The notes below the pieces were generated by a model that had not been told where the DNA came from, made no database searches, and worked only from the letters and a program-made list of their open reading frames with translations. A stretch of DNA of 64,000 nt from Siderastrea radians (lineage: Eukaryota > Cnidaria > Anthozoa > Scleractinia > Rhizangiidae): positions 16,410,034-16,474,033 of the forward strand of contig OZ024895.1 in the NCBI GenBank assembly GCA_964017195.1, in the 5' to 3' direction. Below are positions 1 through 11,558 of this stretch, one piece after another. Position 1 is the stretch's first letter. Each line of letters begins with the position of its first letter. The position numbers and the translations under genes are program-made.

Positions 1-232
1 AAAGATACAGTCATCTTTAGGCAGTCAGTGAAGCCTATTGCAAACAAAAAATGCTGATCTTTCATGACTGGCACTTCTGTAAAATGGTTTTAGTGAGAAA
101 ATACTCATTTGAAAGAGAATGAAAACGGTAAAGAAAGATACAGATTTCATTTGTCAAAGCAATAATGTTTTCCGGGGTGGTACTTGACTCATGCTTGGGT
201 GTAGGGGTACCGCTGAAGATCTGATACCCTGA

Positions 233-515
233 CCCTGTTTAGGACAAAAAGCCGTAAAATACCAATCCCGTTTAGGACAACACCCTCCATTGTAGGTCCC
301 TGTTTAGAACAATTGAAAAAAAAATACACACTTTCTTCACGTTCGAGACAATTTTGCAGTATTTTAGAGTCTGGGCGGCAAACGTCAGGTTTCCGATCTA
401 TGACTGGCTATGTATAAGTGACAACGGTGACAATCGTGCAGCCATACCTTGTTTAGGACGCGTTCATACCCTGTTTGGGAGAAACTCGCATAAAATTATA
501 TATCCTGTACAGGAC
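233..515 (+). repeat. Degenerate GTTTAGGAC-motif repeat
   Basis: The motif CCTGTTTAGGACA recurs with variation near 233, 266, 298, 447, 467 and 505, and once more near 1072. Spacing is irregular, so it is a dispersed, decayed minisatellite-like family rather than a clean tandem array. No function is suggested. Confidence 0.5.
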
Positions 516-1179
516 AGAGAGGCCAAAAACCTTTGGAGTCCTAGCATCACCATATGCCTGAGCACTTTTGGGATATGCAACGTAATAAGCATTTTGAGAC
601 GAAAAGAGTTAGGAAAATGTTGTGAAATATGCAACATAATTACCAGATTGAGACAAAATGTTAAGCAAATGTTGTGCATCCTTGCTAATTCAAACATCGT
701 GGAGTTCTTAAATCATTGTATGTCTGGGCACTTCTGGGATATGTAATATTCAAAGTCCGTCTGGCATAGAAGACATTTTTCTTTGTTCTTCTGATGAATC
801 CACGTCCAAAATCCACTAGGGGTTGATTAGCACAAAGGACACGCGAGCGGGCGCGAAAATTGCGTGTGGCGTGAAAACATGACGCGCGCGTGATCATTAT
901 CCCATTAGAATCCCATAGTGCGTTTGATTGACCTCGTTCAAGACTGAATTATCCAATGTGAGAACGAAAACTACTAAGATTTGCAATTTGTTTGGAGGGA
1001 AATAATTCGCCATTTTAATTACGTTTTCAGCCATGATTTATATACTTGTGCACTTTCTTACAGAGGTCAAAAAGGATTGTTTAGGACAAATTTGCTGATT
1101 AACAGTACACGAAATATGACTCGAAAATCTTCGGGTTTCATAAAAAAAAAGAGTAGGTTGGCGAAAATGGAAATGGTTA

Positions 1180-1560
1180 TATTTGCTCCATATTTGCTTC
1201 TGGGGTAAATAAACCTAAATTTGCTGACTTGGTGTAAAGTTGGTGCAAATAAACAGAATTGCCATAATGATAGCAAATGTAAGGGTAAGATATCCAAATT
1301 TGTTTATTTGCTACTCAAGTAAATGTGACGGTACTTTGATTTACGCCACTTGTTTGCGTGTTCGCAGATGAGTAAGTTTGCTCCTTTAGTAAATATGGGG
1401 TAAATAAACCTAAATTTCCTGATTTGACCTTGGCGTAAAGTTGGTGCAAATAGGCACAATTGCTATGATAGTAAATGTGAGAGTAAGTAATGCAAATTTG
1501 TTTATTTGCCACTCAAGTAAAAGTGATGGTAATTTGATGCAAATAAGTTGATTTTCACCG
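1180..1560 (+). repeat. Two-copy imperfect tandem duplication (~195 bp)
   Basis: A block containing GGGGTAAATAAACCTAAATTT, then GTAAAGTTGGTGCAAATA, then CAAATTTGTTTATTTGC occurs from about 1202 and again from about 1397. The copies have diverged by substitutions and short indels. The DNA is rich in the word CAAAT and its complement on both strands. No coding potential is evident. Confidence 0.6.
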
Positions 1561-2371
1561 TGTTTGCTTAGATTTACGGACTCCGTAAAAGTACTAATTT
1601 TTAAGGGTAGCAAAACTACAGCAAATAAATGTAAAATTTGAAAATTTACCTTGGTGGCAAAACTGACACAAATCTGATGCAAACTTCGTGTTAACGTTAC
1701 ATTTGCGCCTAATTTCAGCAGGAGCAAGTGTGTGTCTTTGCTTCGACAATGCCGCCTGTGCAAATTTGTGACAAATTTAGAGCCCCAACTTTGCTACATA
1801 TTTACTTCAGTTGCAAAGCTCGGTAAATCCGTCTTTTCGTGCAGTGTCAGTAAGGATTGGCGTGCAAGGTATGAAACAATTTTAGACAAAGATTCAGTAT
1901 GTCGGAACAGCCTGTAGTCTCGCCAAATGTTATTTCAAATATTATTTCATTGGAAACAAACAAAAACAAACAAAAAAACAGAACAAAACAAATCAAAAAC
2001 CCAAAAACTTTAACGACTGTCTGAAAACTTATTGGCTTATTTATTATCGGTGAACTTCGTTTTGTTATAAAGCGAGTTAGTTATGTTAACTTTTATAATT
2101 AATTCTTGCTTATCGATATACTTGCGCTTAGAGAGATTTGTGGTTTGAATCCTTTATAAAGAATGGTTTTTTATCCAGACTAGATATAAACGTGTTATCG
2201 TCCAGCTACAGCTCCATTCGTTTATCAGGGAGAAATATTTTTTCCCATAAAAGTTTGCCAATTGGACAAGTGCAGGGCATTCTCTGTTTTGTATCAAAGG
2301 GCGGTAACTTTAATTTCACTAGGTTTTTCCTGTCTTTTATTCTTGTTATCTGTCCCTTATAAAAAATCCAG

Positions 2372-2620
2372 ATCCCAGCAAAGCATACCAAAGCCAACTA
2401 ATGAATGAAATCCTGACGCAGAGGACGTTCAAAGTACGAGTTGGTGAAAATGTCAAGATTCCCTGTCCCGCATTATCAAAGGTTATTAAAAGAGATGGTA
2501 CATTCGATGCTGTATATTGGGATTACTACTGCAATTCAAAGCCCTGCAATCCACTAGGTACCGAATGGACCTGGTTGGCCGGAATGAACAAAAAGGGAAA
2601 AATTAAAGCCACTGAAGAAG
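2372..2620 (+). CDS. IgSF receptor exon, first half of an Ig domain
   Basis: This exon encodes the N-terminal half of an immunoglobulin-like domain. A beta-strand pattern leads to a first Ig cysteine in KIPCP, followed by the core tryptophan in VYWDYY; two further cysteines lie close together (CNSKPC). The acceptor is TCCAG before 2372 and the donor GAAGAAG/GTATGA follows 2620. Both boundaries are phase 1, as is usual for Ig-domain exons, and the next exon continues in frame. An ATG at 2401 is in frame but is probably internal, since the reading frame is open back to the acceptor and no signal peptide is present. The likely role is an extracellular domain of a cell-surface receptor. The exon could also belong to a decayed gene copy. 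Confidence 0.7.
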
Positions 2621-3088
2621 GTATGATTTTTGGATCATAACTAGATATCACGATTTCCGCCTGCAGGTTCCTTGAAATTTTCTTCAGTCATTATATTACA
2701 TCAGAATATTCAATTAAGGGTAATGTACAAGGCGTTCATAAGAAAAATGATGTTCTGGATCGTGGCTGAAATGAAATTATTAATTCCTAAACTCAGTATT
2801 TGTTGTATTTGTGACTTTTCCACTTTCACTTTTCCACTTTCCATACTTAATCGAAATCATTCAGATAATAGCAAAATGAACTCACAATATCGAGTTTTGG
2901 CTCACAAGTAACAGCTCGTTTTCAAAAAAATATTTGTTATTATATAGATAGTCTGAAATACCTGCTTTTAGGCATAAAATAACCTATCGTTTCATTTTGT
3001 GAAAAACACAGTTAAGGACTTTCTACGCTGTAGCCCTTAAACCCCAATTAACCTTCACCTTTAATTTGTATCACTTTTGTGTCTCTAG

Positions 3089-3289
3089 TAACGTTAGAGC
3101 TCAACCGTGTTTTATGTTATATGCGTCTAGGTCCTTTCGCCAATAGAGCAAACCTCACTGATTTGAATGGTACCCTGGAAATTAACGATGTGAGAGCTAG
3201 CGACGCAACGACTTATAAATGCACTGGGAGGAGAATAAACTTCACATCTCCAGAAACGTACATCGTGACTTTGAAAGTTGATATAAGTG
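3089..3289 (+). CDS. IgSF receptor exon, second half of the Ig domain
   Basis: The exon completes the Ig fold begun upstream. It has the D-x-A-x-x-Y-x-C signature around the second cysteine (DATTYKC), preceded by a strand (GTLEINDV) typical of the E-F region. The acceptor is TGTCTCTAG before 3089; the donor GTATGT starts at 3290; phase 1 at both ends. The intron between the two Ig half-exons is 468 bp (2621-3088) and holds nothing recognisable. A single Ig domain split by an intron is common in V-type domains. Confidence 0.7.
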
Positions 3290-3545
3290 GTATGTACATT
3301 TTTCTGTTTAGTAGATTTATGGGTTCATATTCTTCATAAAAAGTCTGATTTTTTCAGGCCACGACAGAATAATTCCAAAAAAATCAGGCCTACTGTTTTC
3401 AAGTTGCAATCCATGCCCTGTTCATCCACGGCAAAAGACATTTACCTATAGCTTCAAAAAACAAGTCGGGGGGGGGGTGGGCAGTAATTTGAAAGGTGCA
3501 CTGTTATTTTTGGGTTGTCTTCGAGTGCAATATAACTATTTCAAC

Positions 3546-4186
3546 TTAAGGAGGGAGACCCTTAACTACAGATCTGGCGTTGTTGCTAAGGGATTTTCGT
3601 GGATGGTATTTTTTCATACGTTGTTTTGCAGAGTTTTGTGCCGCTAGATTGGTGAAATGCATGAGGATGCACATCTGAATGTTAAAAATCGACATTGTGC
3701 GTGTGTACCTAGTGCCAGTCCCCAACCGCGCATTAAAAAAGAAAACTCCCTAAAACTCGAAGGAAAGGAAGTAAAGTTCCGAATTTTTCGCGAATCGGAG
3801 ATGACTCAGCCTTCCTGATAATCTGACGCAAGCAATTACTGTTAGTACAAAGAAAAGAAAAACTACAGCACAAAATGTATAAATATTCGTACTTATGACG
3901 TCATAAATTCTATAACAATGCGAATTTCAAGAAATCGATACGTCACGTTTTGCATCTTGAATGTCGTTAAAAATTTCCACTGTTTTGAATAACCAAAACT
4001 GCATGCCGTTTGAGTTTTAGGCTTTTTTTCTGTTCAGGTTACGTGACCTGCCAAATGTGGTTGTGACCATATTTGACAATATGGGTGTGGCCAAGCAGCT
4101 TATTTGTGGAAGTTGGGGTGTCCAAGATGTGATGGTTAGGAACTTCCCATAGCAACAACATGGTAGTTAAAAGTCTCCCTCCTTAA
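3546..4186. mobile_element. Non-autonomous DNA transposon (MITE), TTAA-flanked
   Basis: The ends are near-perfect 24-bp inverted repeats: the left reads TTAAGGAGGGAGACCCTTAAC and the right is its complement with two mismatches. Each end abuts TTAA, the target duplicated by piggyBac-type transposases. The 641-bp interior has no coding capacity, so it would depend on a transposase elsewhere. The piggyBac assignment is inferred only from the TTAA target. Confidence 0.7.
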
Positions 4187-4845
4187 TGCTAAACTACGTG
4201 TCAAAGCCCCTCTGTTAGATTCTAATTGGAACGTTTTAGTTTTTTAAGGCGGAGGCATGGTGGTTGTCGTAACGGGGTCACTTCTGCTCGCTTCGCTCTT
4301 AGCCTACTGCAAACACACCAAACTCCAATATGGCCTCATTTTTGCGACTCCCATTCTCCTGTACGAACTATTACTAGAAATACGTGATTCGCATAACCTC
4401 GCGAAGCTCGGGAAAAGGTGCACCACAAAATTGAGCGATGGGGGTAGGGAGGGGATAGAATTTCGGTTTAACTGGAGGTGTGGATGGGTGGCCACAACGG
4501 TCCCGAATTGTGTCAACATTCTGGTTCCCAGTCGCTTCCATGTAACTTGCATCCAATCCTCTGTCATCTTAAAGTCTAATGCATAGGAACTTGGTACGAG
4601 TTTGCAGGTTAATTTGAGCTAACTGCTGTATGCGACTGGATACGACAATACGTTCAGCTGCCCCCCCCCCCCCCCCCAGCTGGGATAAAAAATTAATTCG
4701 TTTTTACCCAGAAATGGAAATGAGACATACAGAATAATGGCAAGCAAAGCACAGAGTTTCATATTGGTGTGGTAACATGTTTATTCATTCCCCCAACATG
4801 CTAAAAAAATTGGATTAGATAATAATAATAATATAATACATGTAC

Positions 4846-5050
4846 ATTAACCCTTGAAGCCCCAGTGACCAGCGCCTCCCTACAATAGCAATGCTTAATT
4901 AATTAGGTCATCAGAATTAAGGAATTGATCACCAAACATGAAAAGTGTTAATGTCAGTAGAAACAAGTTCTGACTGCACTGGTACTACAAGAACTGTATA
5001 AAAACCAGCATGGAGAATTTGTAGGTTTACATTGGGGCTTAAAGGGTCAA
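4846..5050. mobile_element. Short TTAA-flanked MITE with CCCTTTAAGCCCC-type ends
   Basis: The left end TTAACCCTTGAAGCCCCA and the right end TGGGGCTTAAAGGGTCAA are inverted repeats about 18 bp long with a few mismatches. The element is about 205 bp with no coding capacity. Ends of this type are, to my recollection, very abundant in stony-coral genomes, which supports the organism guess. The right flank TCAA suggests a decayed TTAA. Confidence 0.65.
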
Positions 5051-5410
5051 TTGGTACGGAAAGCAAGAGTATTTAATTAAGGGAACGGGGGAATGTAGAT
5101 TATAGCATGTGAAACCTTCAGAAGTAAGTAAACTTTCACATAGACAACTCATGTTGAAAGTGATCAGGATTTCAATTCCCATGATCTTGGTGCTTGCTTG
5201 TGCATTGCAAAGAGAGCTGTGATGCTGGTCACTATATATGTGGCTTGAAATTTATCAATAATTAATGTTAAGCAGTAATTTTTGTTTCACATCAAATACA
5301 TACATGAATGTACCTATTTCTACTAAACATTAAGTGGTAATTGCTAGGAGCAGAGCAATACTTGTAAGTGCATATTTTCTATCCAAATTGTGAACAGAAC
5401 TTGTCCTTTC

Positions 5411-7215
5411 TAATAATAATAATAATAATAATACAATTCTTTATACAGATGGCCTATATCACACAAGGGGGTTTTCAATAGGGCACTGTGAAAATATAAC
5501 AAGATAAAATTAACTAAAATACTAAAATGCTAATTTAAATATTAGAAAATTAAGAGGGATTAAACACCTAAGTTCTACTTAAAAGTAGAAGAAAATGGAA
5601 AGCTATTTTAAAATTTAAACCTATTATGTAACGATATTCTAAAAGCATTATAAGATAGGTTTCTCATCGCCATAGGCAGGGCATTCCAGTCAAGTAAGGC
5701 ACTATTTAGGGATCTAAGCAGTCCCCAGTTAGTATCTGATTTTATGATTCGAACAGTGTCCTTTGACCGAGCGTTGTGACTGTGATGGTCCGAACCTCGG
5801 ATGATCATGTTGTTTCTATTGTCCGAGTTTATTAAACTGTACATATAAAGGCAGCGTTTCATTTGTCTTCTGGTTGTAAGATTCACCCAATTCAGATCTA
5901 CAAGTGCTTCAGTTGAAGACGAATGTGGCGCCCTATCCAGGACCATCTTGGCTGCTCTATTTTGGAGAACTTGAATAGAATCCATTAAAACTTTGTTGTT
6001 TTTGTCGCCCCATACGATACTTGCATATTCAAGTATTGGGATGACCATTGTTGTGACATAGATCTTTCTTGCATAAACAGGGAGCAGATGCTTAATTCTC
6101 TTTAAAACGCCTAACCTCTTCGCAACTTTGCTTTGTATTTGGTCAATATGATCGTGCCAGGTTAGGTACTGATTTATGGTCACGCCAAGGTATTTGAATT
6201 CCGTAACGTTCTCCAGCCGATCGTTATTAGCGTCAAGAGCTATATCATTAAATTGACTCAGTTTCGCACGGCTACCGATGATCATAAACTTCGACTTTGC
6301 AACATTTGATGTCAACTTATTGTCGTGTAGCCAGGATGTAATCGCTGCCAGGTCTGCATTTAGCTTTAATTGCAAATCAGTTGGCGAATTCTCATGACAG
6401 TAAAATGCCATGTCATCAGCAAACATAGTCATCCTTGAGTGTTTTAGTACAGATTGAATGCCATTTATATACACTAAGAATAACAACGGACCGAGAATAC
6501 TACCCTGCGGTACCCCCACGGTGATTTTAGCTGGGGGAGACAGTTCATTTTCACACATCGTTTGCTGAGTTCGACTAGAGAGATATGAGCGGAACCATGC
6601 CAGACTTTTTCCTGCTACTCCTAGACCCTTAAGCTTGTTAATAAGGAGCAAGTGGTCAACAGTGTCAAAAGCCTTGCGTAAATCCAGGAACACTGCTCCC
6701 GTCACGTATCCTTTGTCCATACTCTCCAGGATTTGATCTGTGAAGGTGATTAAGGCGGTAGATGTTGAGCGCTTTTGGCGGAAACCAAACTGTGATTGTG
6801 ATAACAGCTTGTTCTCTTCTAAGTAGGAACATAACTGAACATGCGCTGATCTCTCAACAATCTTACTGATGGTTGGTAAGATTGATATCGGTCGATAATT
6901 ATCCTTCAGTGTCTTATCTCCGCCTTTGAATAATGCAGCGACTTTTGCTGACTTCCATACCTCAGGAAATACTCCATCGGCGAAGGATTTGTTAATCAAA
7001 CTAGCTAGGAGTGGAGCGATGACATCAGAGGCATCCTTTAACAAGCGGGCACTTAGTTTATCAAGTCCGACAGCTTTGTTCGCTTTCAAAGATCCGAGGG
7101 CATTGTGGACAAAGTTCACACTCACGTTATTTAGGTGAAATTCAAAAGGTAGGGTACTGGAAGAAAGAATAGTAGAAATATTTGGAAATGGTTTTGCCAA
7201 TCCATCTGAATATTA
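5411..7215 (-). mobile_element. 5'-truncated CR1/L2-like non-LTR retrotransposon
   Basis: The element runs on the minus strand. Its 3' end falls at a (TTA)n-type microsatellite tail (plus strand TAATAATAA at about 5411-5432), as in L2/CR1-type LINEs that end in short repeats rather than poly(A). It carries a long reverse-transcriptase frame. It stops at about 7215, where an in-frame stop and unrelated sequence appear, so the endonuclease region is missing. This is a typical dead-on-arrival insertion inside the IgSF intron. Confidence 0.75.
5608..7200 (-). pseudogene. Reverse transcriptase of a CR1/L2-like LINE, 5'-truncated
   Basis: The 530-codon frame spans the reverse-transcriptase domain and the C-terminal region. 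Visible RT blocks in order are AVGLDKLSARLLK, NYRPISILP, QFGFRQKRST, FLDLRKAFDTVDH, GVPQGSILGPLLF and the catalytic MFADD. This order and wording are those of CR1/L2/Jockey-group LINEs. No AP endonuclease is present upstream and the frame lacks a convincing ATG, so the copy is 5'-truncated. The reading frame itself has no internal stop, so the insertion is not very old. It cannot be autonomous as it stands. Confidence 0.85.
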
Positions 7216-8230
7216 TTTTTTTTTAACAGGGCCAATATCCCAAACGGAAAACATAAACTCTTATAAATTGTTACTGATCCAATATGAATTATTTCCTTGA
7301 AATGTTTTTTGGGGAACGTCCTAAACTTAAAATTTAAATTCTTTTTACTGCTCATACACAAATATGCACTGTTTGGGGAACTGAAAGCTATTTTAGGAAA
7401 TAATTTAATTTCTCTTGTGTAATCTGTGGTTTTGATCATACTAATGGAAAAATAATTATATCATGATAATTACTGGTACAATTAAAGAGTAAAGATAATG
7501 GTAGAGAGAGGAAATGATTTTGAGCCAATCTGTTTAGTTACCATCCGTTGGAAAGGTATTCTAGCCAAAGTATTTTGATGATCGTGTATTTTTGTCGCCT
7601 CTCGTTGCTTCTAACAAAATCATTTTGTCGAAGCACTTCTAGTCGGTGTCGCCGGTCCTGATCGGTTTCAACACACATTTTCTCGAAGAGTTTTTCATTC
7701 TCATTATTTAGTCGGTGTGACTGAATTATAATTTCGAAGACCTTGTATGGATTCTCGCGTTGTTGGGGGAATTTCGTTTTGTAGTAGCGCTGTGCTATTA
7801 AGCTAAATTTAAACTACGTTGTCTATGTCCTAAGATTTCTCGCCTGTGATATTCCAGTCTCCTGTTTGTGTCCTGCTGACGGTTTCAGTCTTCGCTAGGC
7901 TATCATTACCGGTAAACGATGTTCTCTACCGGTGCTTTCTTGTTGTCGACTCTTTCGCCTTCGTCGTCAAGTCAGCGTTCACGCTGAGTTTCAGTGGTAG
8001 ATCTCCCCCGGAATGGATTTCCAGCCACTTGCTAAATCAGGCGTTGCCGTCTTTGCTCGAGTCCTTCATTTGCATCAGAAATTAGTCCAATAAGTTGTGT
8101 ATGTATGTTCACAGACGATGAAGCAAGCACACAAATGTACGCAGCGAAGAAACATGAGGGTGCGCAACTGTCAGCGGTCGCGATTTGGTTTTGTTGCTAG
8201 GCAACTGTGCGGACACCTTCGAAATATATT

Positions 8231-8345
8231 TAACAATTATCCTGCGAAATCGCGCGGAATATCACCTGATACTTAGCCGACGAGGCCGTAGGCCGAGTTG
8301 GCTAAATCAGGGGATATTCCGCAAGATTGAGCAGGATAATTGTTT
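8231..8345. repeat. Hairpin (inverted repeat) with AACAATTATCCTGC ends
   Basis: AACAATTATCCTGC at the left is matched by GCAGGATAATTGTT at the right. Inner arms such as CGGAATATCACCTGAT and ATCAGGGGATATTCCG also pair, around a GACGAGGCCGTAGGCC apex. This is an approximately 115-bp stem-loop, probably a foldback transposon remnant. No coding role. Confidence 0.65.
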
Positions 8346-8964
8346 TATTATTCAACAAATTCTCATCGACTACCATTTTCAGAACGAGAAAAACTATGGT
8401 TCTATGATGAAAACGCTAAAAGCTAGCAACACATAATGAAAATCAAAACAGAACTTCAAGAAATCGAAGTTTACTACCGTTCACTTAAAAAGACTTATTT
8501 ACAAACTCATGTCTGGAAATAACAAGACAAAGTAAAAAAAAAAATATTGCTACCTTACCGAGAATAAGTCCTCTTCCTGTGAATTAAAATCTTTTCAACT
8601 TTACAACTTTCCGTGAGCAAGTCTGCTGCTTAGTTCGCAATAGCATTTTCTGGGTTGAGTTCTCACTATGAAAATTCCAAGTCAACCTCTGGATATCTTT
8701 GTGAGCTGAAGCAAATACTTGTTGGCTTTTTGAGAGCATTTAATCGTGGAAAGTTCCTTTCAGGGAGTTAAAATTTGCGGAGAACACTACTAAAACTGCC
8801 TCGCTTTTCAAAATGGCCACCAAACAAGTAATGAAAGAAAATCTGCAGTGCACTTCCAAATATGGTCATTTACGTATATCGCAGGATATCTGTCATGTAG
8901 GATGACAGATATTGAGGGCTTCCTTACCATATATGGGCATAGTGACAATTTGTTGAATAATAAA
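8344..8964. mobile_element. Candidate MITE with 18-bp inverted ends
   Basis: TTTATTATTCAACAAATT at 8344-8361 has its exact complement AATTTGTTGAATAATAAA at 8947-8964. The 620-bp unit has no coding capacity. It directly adjoins the hairpin at 8231-8345, so the two may be parts of one composite element. The right end runs into a TA microsatellite. Confidence 0.5.
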
Positions 8965-9750
8965 TATATATATATATATATAGGCAGATCGAGATTTGAC
9001 TGCCCTAAGCGATCCTCGCGCGATCCCCACGCGACAAATTTATAAGCCTCGCTTTGCGAGGAATAATCATTACATTGGCATTATGGCGTCTTTTGTGGGC
9101 TAAAATACGAAAATCAGCGGGCTAAAATATATTTTAGACCGCTCAGATCACCAATCAGAAGCGCAAAAATACCAACCAATCAGAAAACTGGACACCATTC
9201 AAATTTTCGCGCTGTTTTCTCTGTTAGTTCTGTTTACCTCGCTCGCTTCTTTGGAGCTTTTGTGTTAAAAGAAAATGGCCAATGAACAACCAATTTCTTA
9301 GTCTTCCCAGTTGGATAAAGATCATTTAAACAAGCTCGAAAAGGGTGTAAGTGAAAATAATGCCTGTAGTAGCTCCATGCAATGCGGAGAAGTTACCGTC
9401 TGTTTGTCGTCGACAAGCGAAACTCGCTCGTCCGTTCAGGCAATTATGCTAAACTGCCAATTCACAAATTGTACAATTAACATCAACACTGCCAATTAAC
9501 TTATTTTCTGCTGGTTCTACTGAGCTTTGTATAATTTTTCTTTCAAACATTTTGGTGCAGAATTGGGCGAAACTAGTTTTTAAAATATTTTCCGGGTTGT
9601 ATTCTGCCGTGTTTGTTTTGTAAACATTTGCAATAAAATTAAACGCCGTGTCGGTTAAGTCAACTCATCATTTACTATTCATATGCCGCTAACAGTTTCT
9701 TTCTCAATACCCTCTGAAATGATTATAATAGTAAAAGAGTTAATGTTATT

Positions 9751-9856
9751 GGGCGTAAATATGTTTTTGGCCCTTCTCAGAGCTCATTTTAACCCTCACC
9801 TGCCGCTCGGGCTAAAATGAGCCTAAGTTTATCGGGCCAAAAACATATTTACACCC
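9751..9856. repeat. Inverted repeat with GGGCGTAAATATGTTTTTGGCCC ends
   Basis: The left arm GGGCGTAAATATGTTTTTGG pairs with CCAAAAACATATTTACACCC at the right. Inner arms GCTCATTTTA and TAAAATGAGC also pair. It is a 106-bp imperfect palindrome, probably a MITE remnant. Confidence 0.6.
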
Positions 9857-10689
9857 GCGAACGTCAAGTCTATTGTTATATCAACCATTGGGGGGAAGAG
9901 GGATGGTGATGAATGGAGCCCCTTGTGTTTTTGTGGTGTTACAATATTACGAAAAGATTTTCCCCTCATTGAGCTACCAGTTGATGTAAGTATTATAGAT
10001 TGTGGTGCTGCTTGGGTTGGGCCTTCAGTGACATTTAAAATGTGGCCAAGATGTCTTGGATTTTTGCTCAGAACTAAAGCTTATCACAAAGCGATGGAAC
10101 TTGTGCTAGCATGTAGCATATCATCTAAGTGAACACTTGCATTTCACTTAAAAAAAAAAAAACTAAAAGGTGAAAATCACGTATTTTTAATTCAAAAATA
10201 TCGTATCCTCATGCTACTTATGACGCCTTATCTTGTAACCATAGCAAACGATACTCACCAAGAAAATACAGCTATTAAAACGGCAAACTCTGATAAATAT
10301 TCGATCTTGTTACAAAAAACTTAACAGAGAGGGGTGGTGTCCAAGTCACGGCCCCCCGTGTTCTTCCGAGTGTTAAGTTATGTCAAGAACAAGTGCAGGT
10401 GATTTTTCTTAACAATTGACTGCTGTAAATCGTATTGCTTAAAGCCTCAGGACAAAAAAAAAACGGATGACGATCATCCAAAGTTTGCGCTACAGTACTA
10501 TCGAAGGTTGAAAAACCTCTGCATTCTTCTTAAGAGCACAGCATCATCCGACGTATACACAAAATAACTCTTTTTTTATATGGACGGAGGGTACGAGGCC
10601 TCTTACCCTCCCTAATAAGGAGAGTAGGAACGGATGTTTTCATAACCAAAAAAGCTGGCTTCACTTTAATTTTTAATTCTTATTTGCAG

Positions 10690-10956
10690 TGCGACCTACT
10701 ATTACCTCACCAAAGAGAGATAAGTTCAGTGGACACGAAGGAAACGTGCTTTACTTGCCATGTAAGGCAGAAGGCTTCCCTACTCCCCTTATAATTTGGA
10801 GAAAAAACGAGCAAATCGTTCAGAAGCGAACAAATAATACGGATTTCTTACAAGAGAATGCCACCAGAGACGATGAGGGAAAATATGAATGCGAAGCTTC
10901 CAACTCTGCTGGATCCGACAGCTACGTGGTTGTTGTTGAGATATTACCAGTAAAAG
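10690..10956 (+). CDS. IgSF receptor exon encoding a complete I-set Ig domain
   Basis: One exon encodes a whole C2/I-set immunoglobulin domain. The first cysteine lies in LPCKAEG, followed by FPTPLIIWRKN with the core tryptophan, then DEGKYECEASNSAG with the canonical D-x-G-x-Y-x-C around the second cysteine. It ends in a G strand, SYVVVVEI. The acceptor TTATTTGCAG precedes 10690 and the donor GTAAAG starts at 10957. Both boundaries are phase 1, matching the other exons. This would be the membrane-proximal Ig domain, because the transmembrane exon follows. Confidence 0.85.
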
Positions 10957-11431
10957 GTAAAGGTTTGCAATTTTGAAGGAAACTTAAAAATAAAAGCTAT
11001 TTCTGTAATTTTGAATAAAACTACTGCTGTATCTCATGTTCATTCCCATACCGGTCTCCATTTGCAAGATGAACCACTACGCCATATGCGGTTTTATAAA
11101 TATCGTTCAATAGCAAAATAGCCTACTCTGTGTTCTCCCTCGTTTGTTTGCATTGGCTGCGTCATCACCCGTAGACCAGCACACTCACATCGTTTGCAAG
11201 TTTTGCCGGTTTCAAATACTGACTGGTTTGTTACGTAACTTGCGCCTGTTTTGATTGGCTACCATGCACTTATTGACTTTATGATAGCGCAGGAGAGAAA
11301 AATGTTTAGCTTTAGATCATGGCGTACTCGAGGTCCGTGCGCCTAACTGAATGCCAAAAATGTTCCCGTCTGGCCCAACCTAACTCAGCCAATAAGTATT
11401 TAATCATACCACCATTATTAAATATGTATGT

Positions 11432-11555
11432 GTAATCAAATGGTGACGAGTGAAATTAGGGAATAATTTCACGCGCGTTTTGTCAAAATTATTAAAATTG
11501 TGACAAAACACAAGTGAAATTATTTCCTAATTTCACGAGTATACCATTTGATTAC
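11432..11555. repeat. 124-bp inverted repeat (foldback)
   Basis: GTAATCAAATGGT at the left pairs with ACCATTTGATTAC at the right, and GTGAAATTAGGGAATAATTTC pairs with the complementary inner arm at the right. It lies four bases before a TTAA-flanked element, so the two may have inserted one beside the other. Confidence 0.65.
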
Positions 11556-11558
11556 CTA

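Larger units (their letters stand above)
1..2371. other. Non-coding host DNA upstream of the first Ig exon
   Basis: I see no convincing gene here. Short open frames lack splice context and recognisable domains. The stretch holds a scattered GTTTAGGAC motif family (about 233-515 and again near 1072), a roughly 195-bp imperfect tandem duplication (about 1180-1560), and an A-rich, CAAA-rich run around 1955-2000. It is probably an upstream intron or flank of the IgSF gene, because the exon at 2372 begins in phase 1 and therefore needs an earlier exon. Confidence 0.5.
3290..10689 (+). other. Long (~7.4 kb) transposon-filled intron of the IgSF gene
   Basis: Between the phase-1 donor at 3290 and acceptor at 10689 I find no exon I can defend. 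Most of the length is accounted for by MITE-like elements, one LINE fragment, foldback repeats and homopolymers, listed separately. The remainder (about 4187-4845, 5051-5410, 7216-8230, 8965-9750 and 9857-10689) shows no recognisable structure apart from poly-C near 4662-4678 and a TA repeat near 8966-8981. Confidence 0.55.

Noticed and set aside
4257..4586. 109-codon plus-strand frame with an ATG and a hydrophobic start
   Set aside because: An overlapping minus-strand frame of similar size exists. There is no domain, and the location is within a transposon-filled intron; judged chance.
7846..8085. 79-codon frame in the IgSF intron
   Set aside because: No ATG at the start, no similarity recognised, no splice context.
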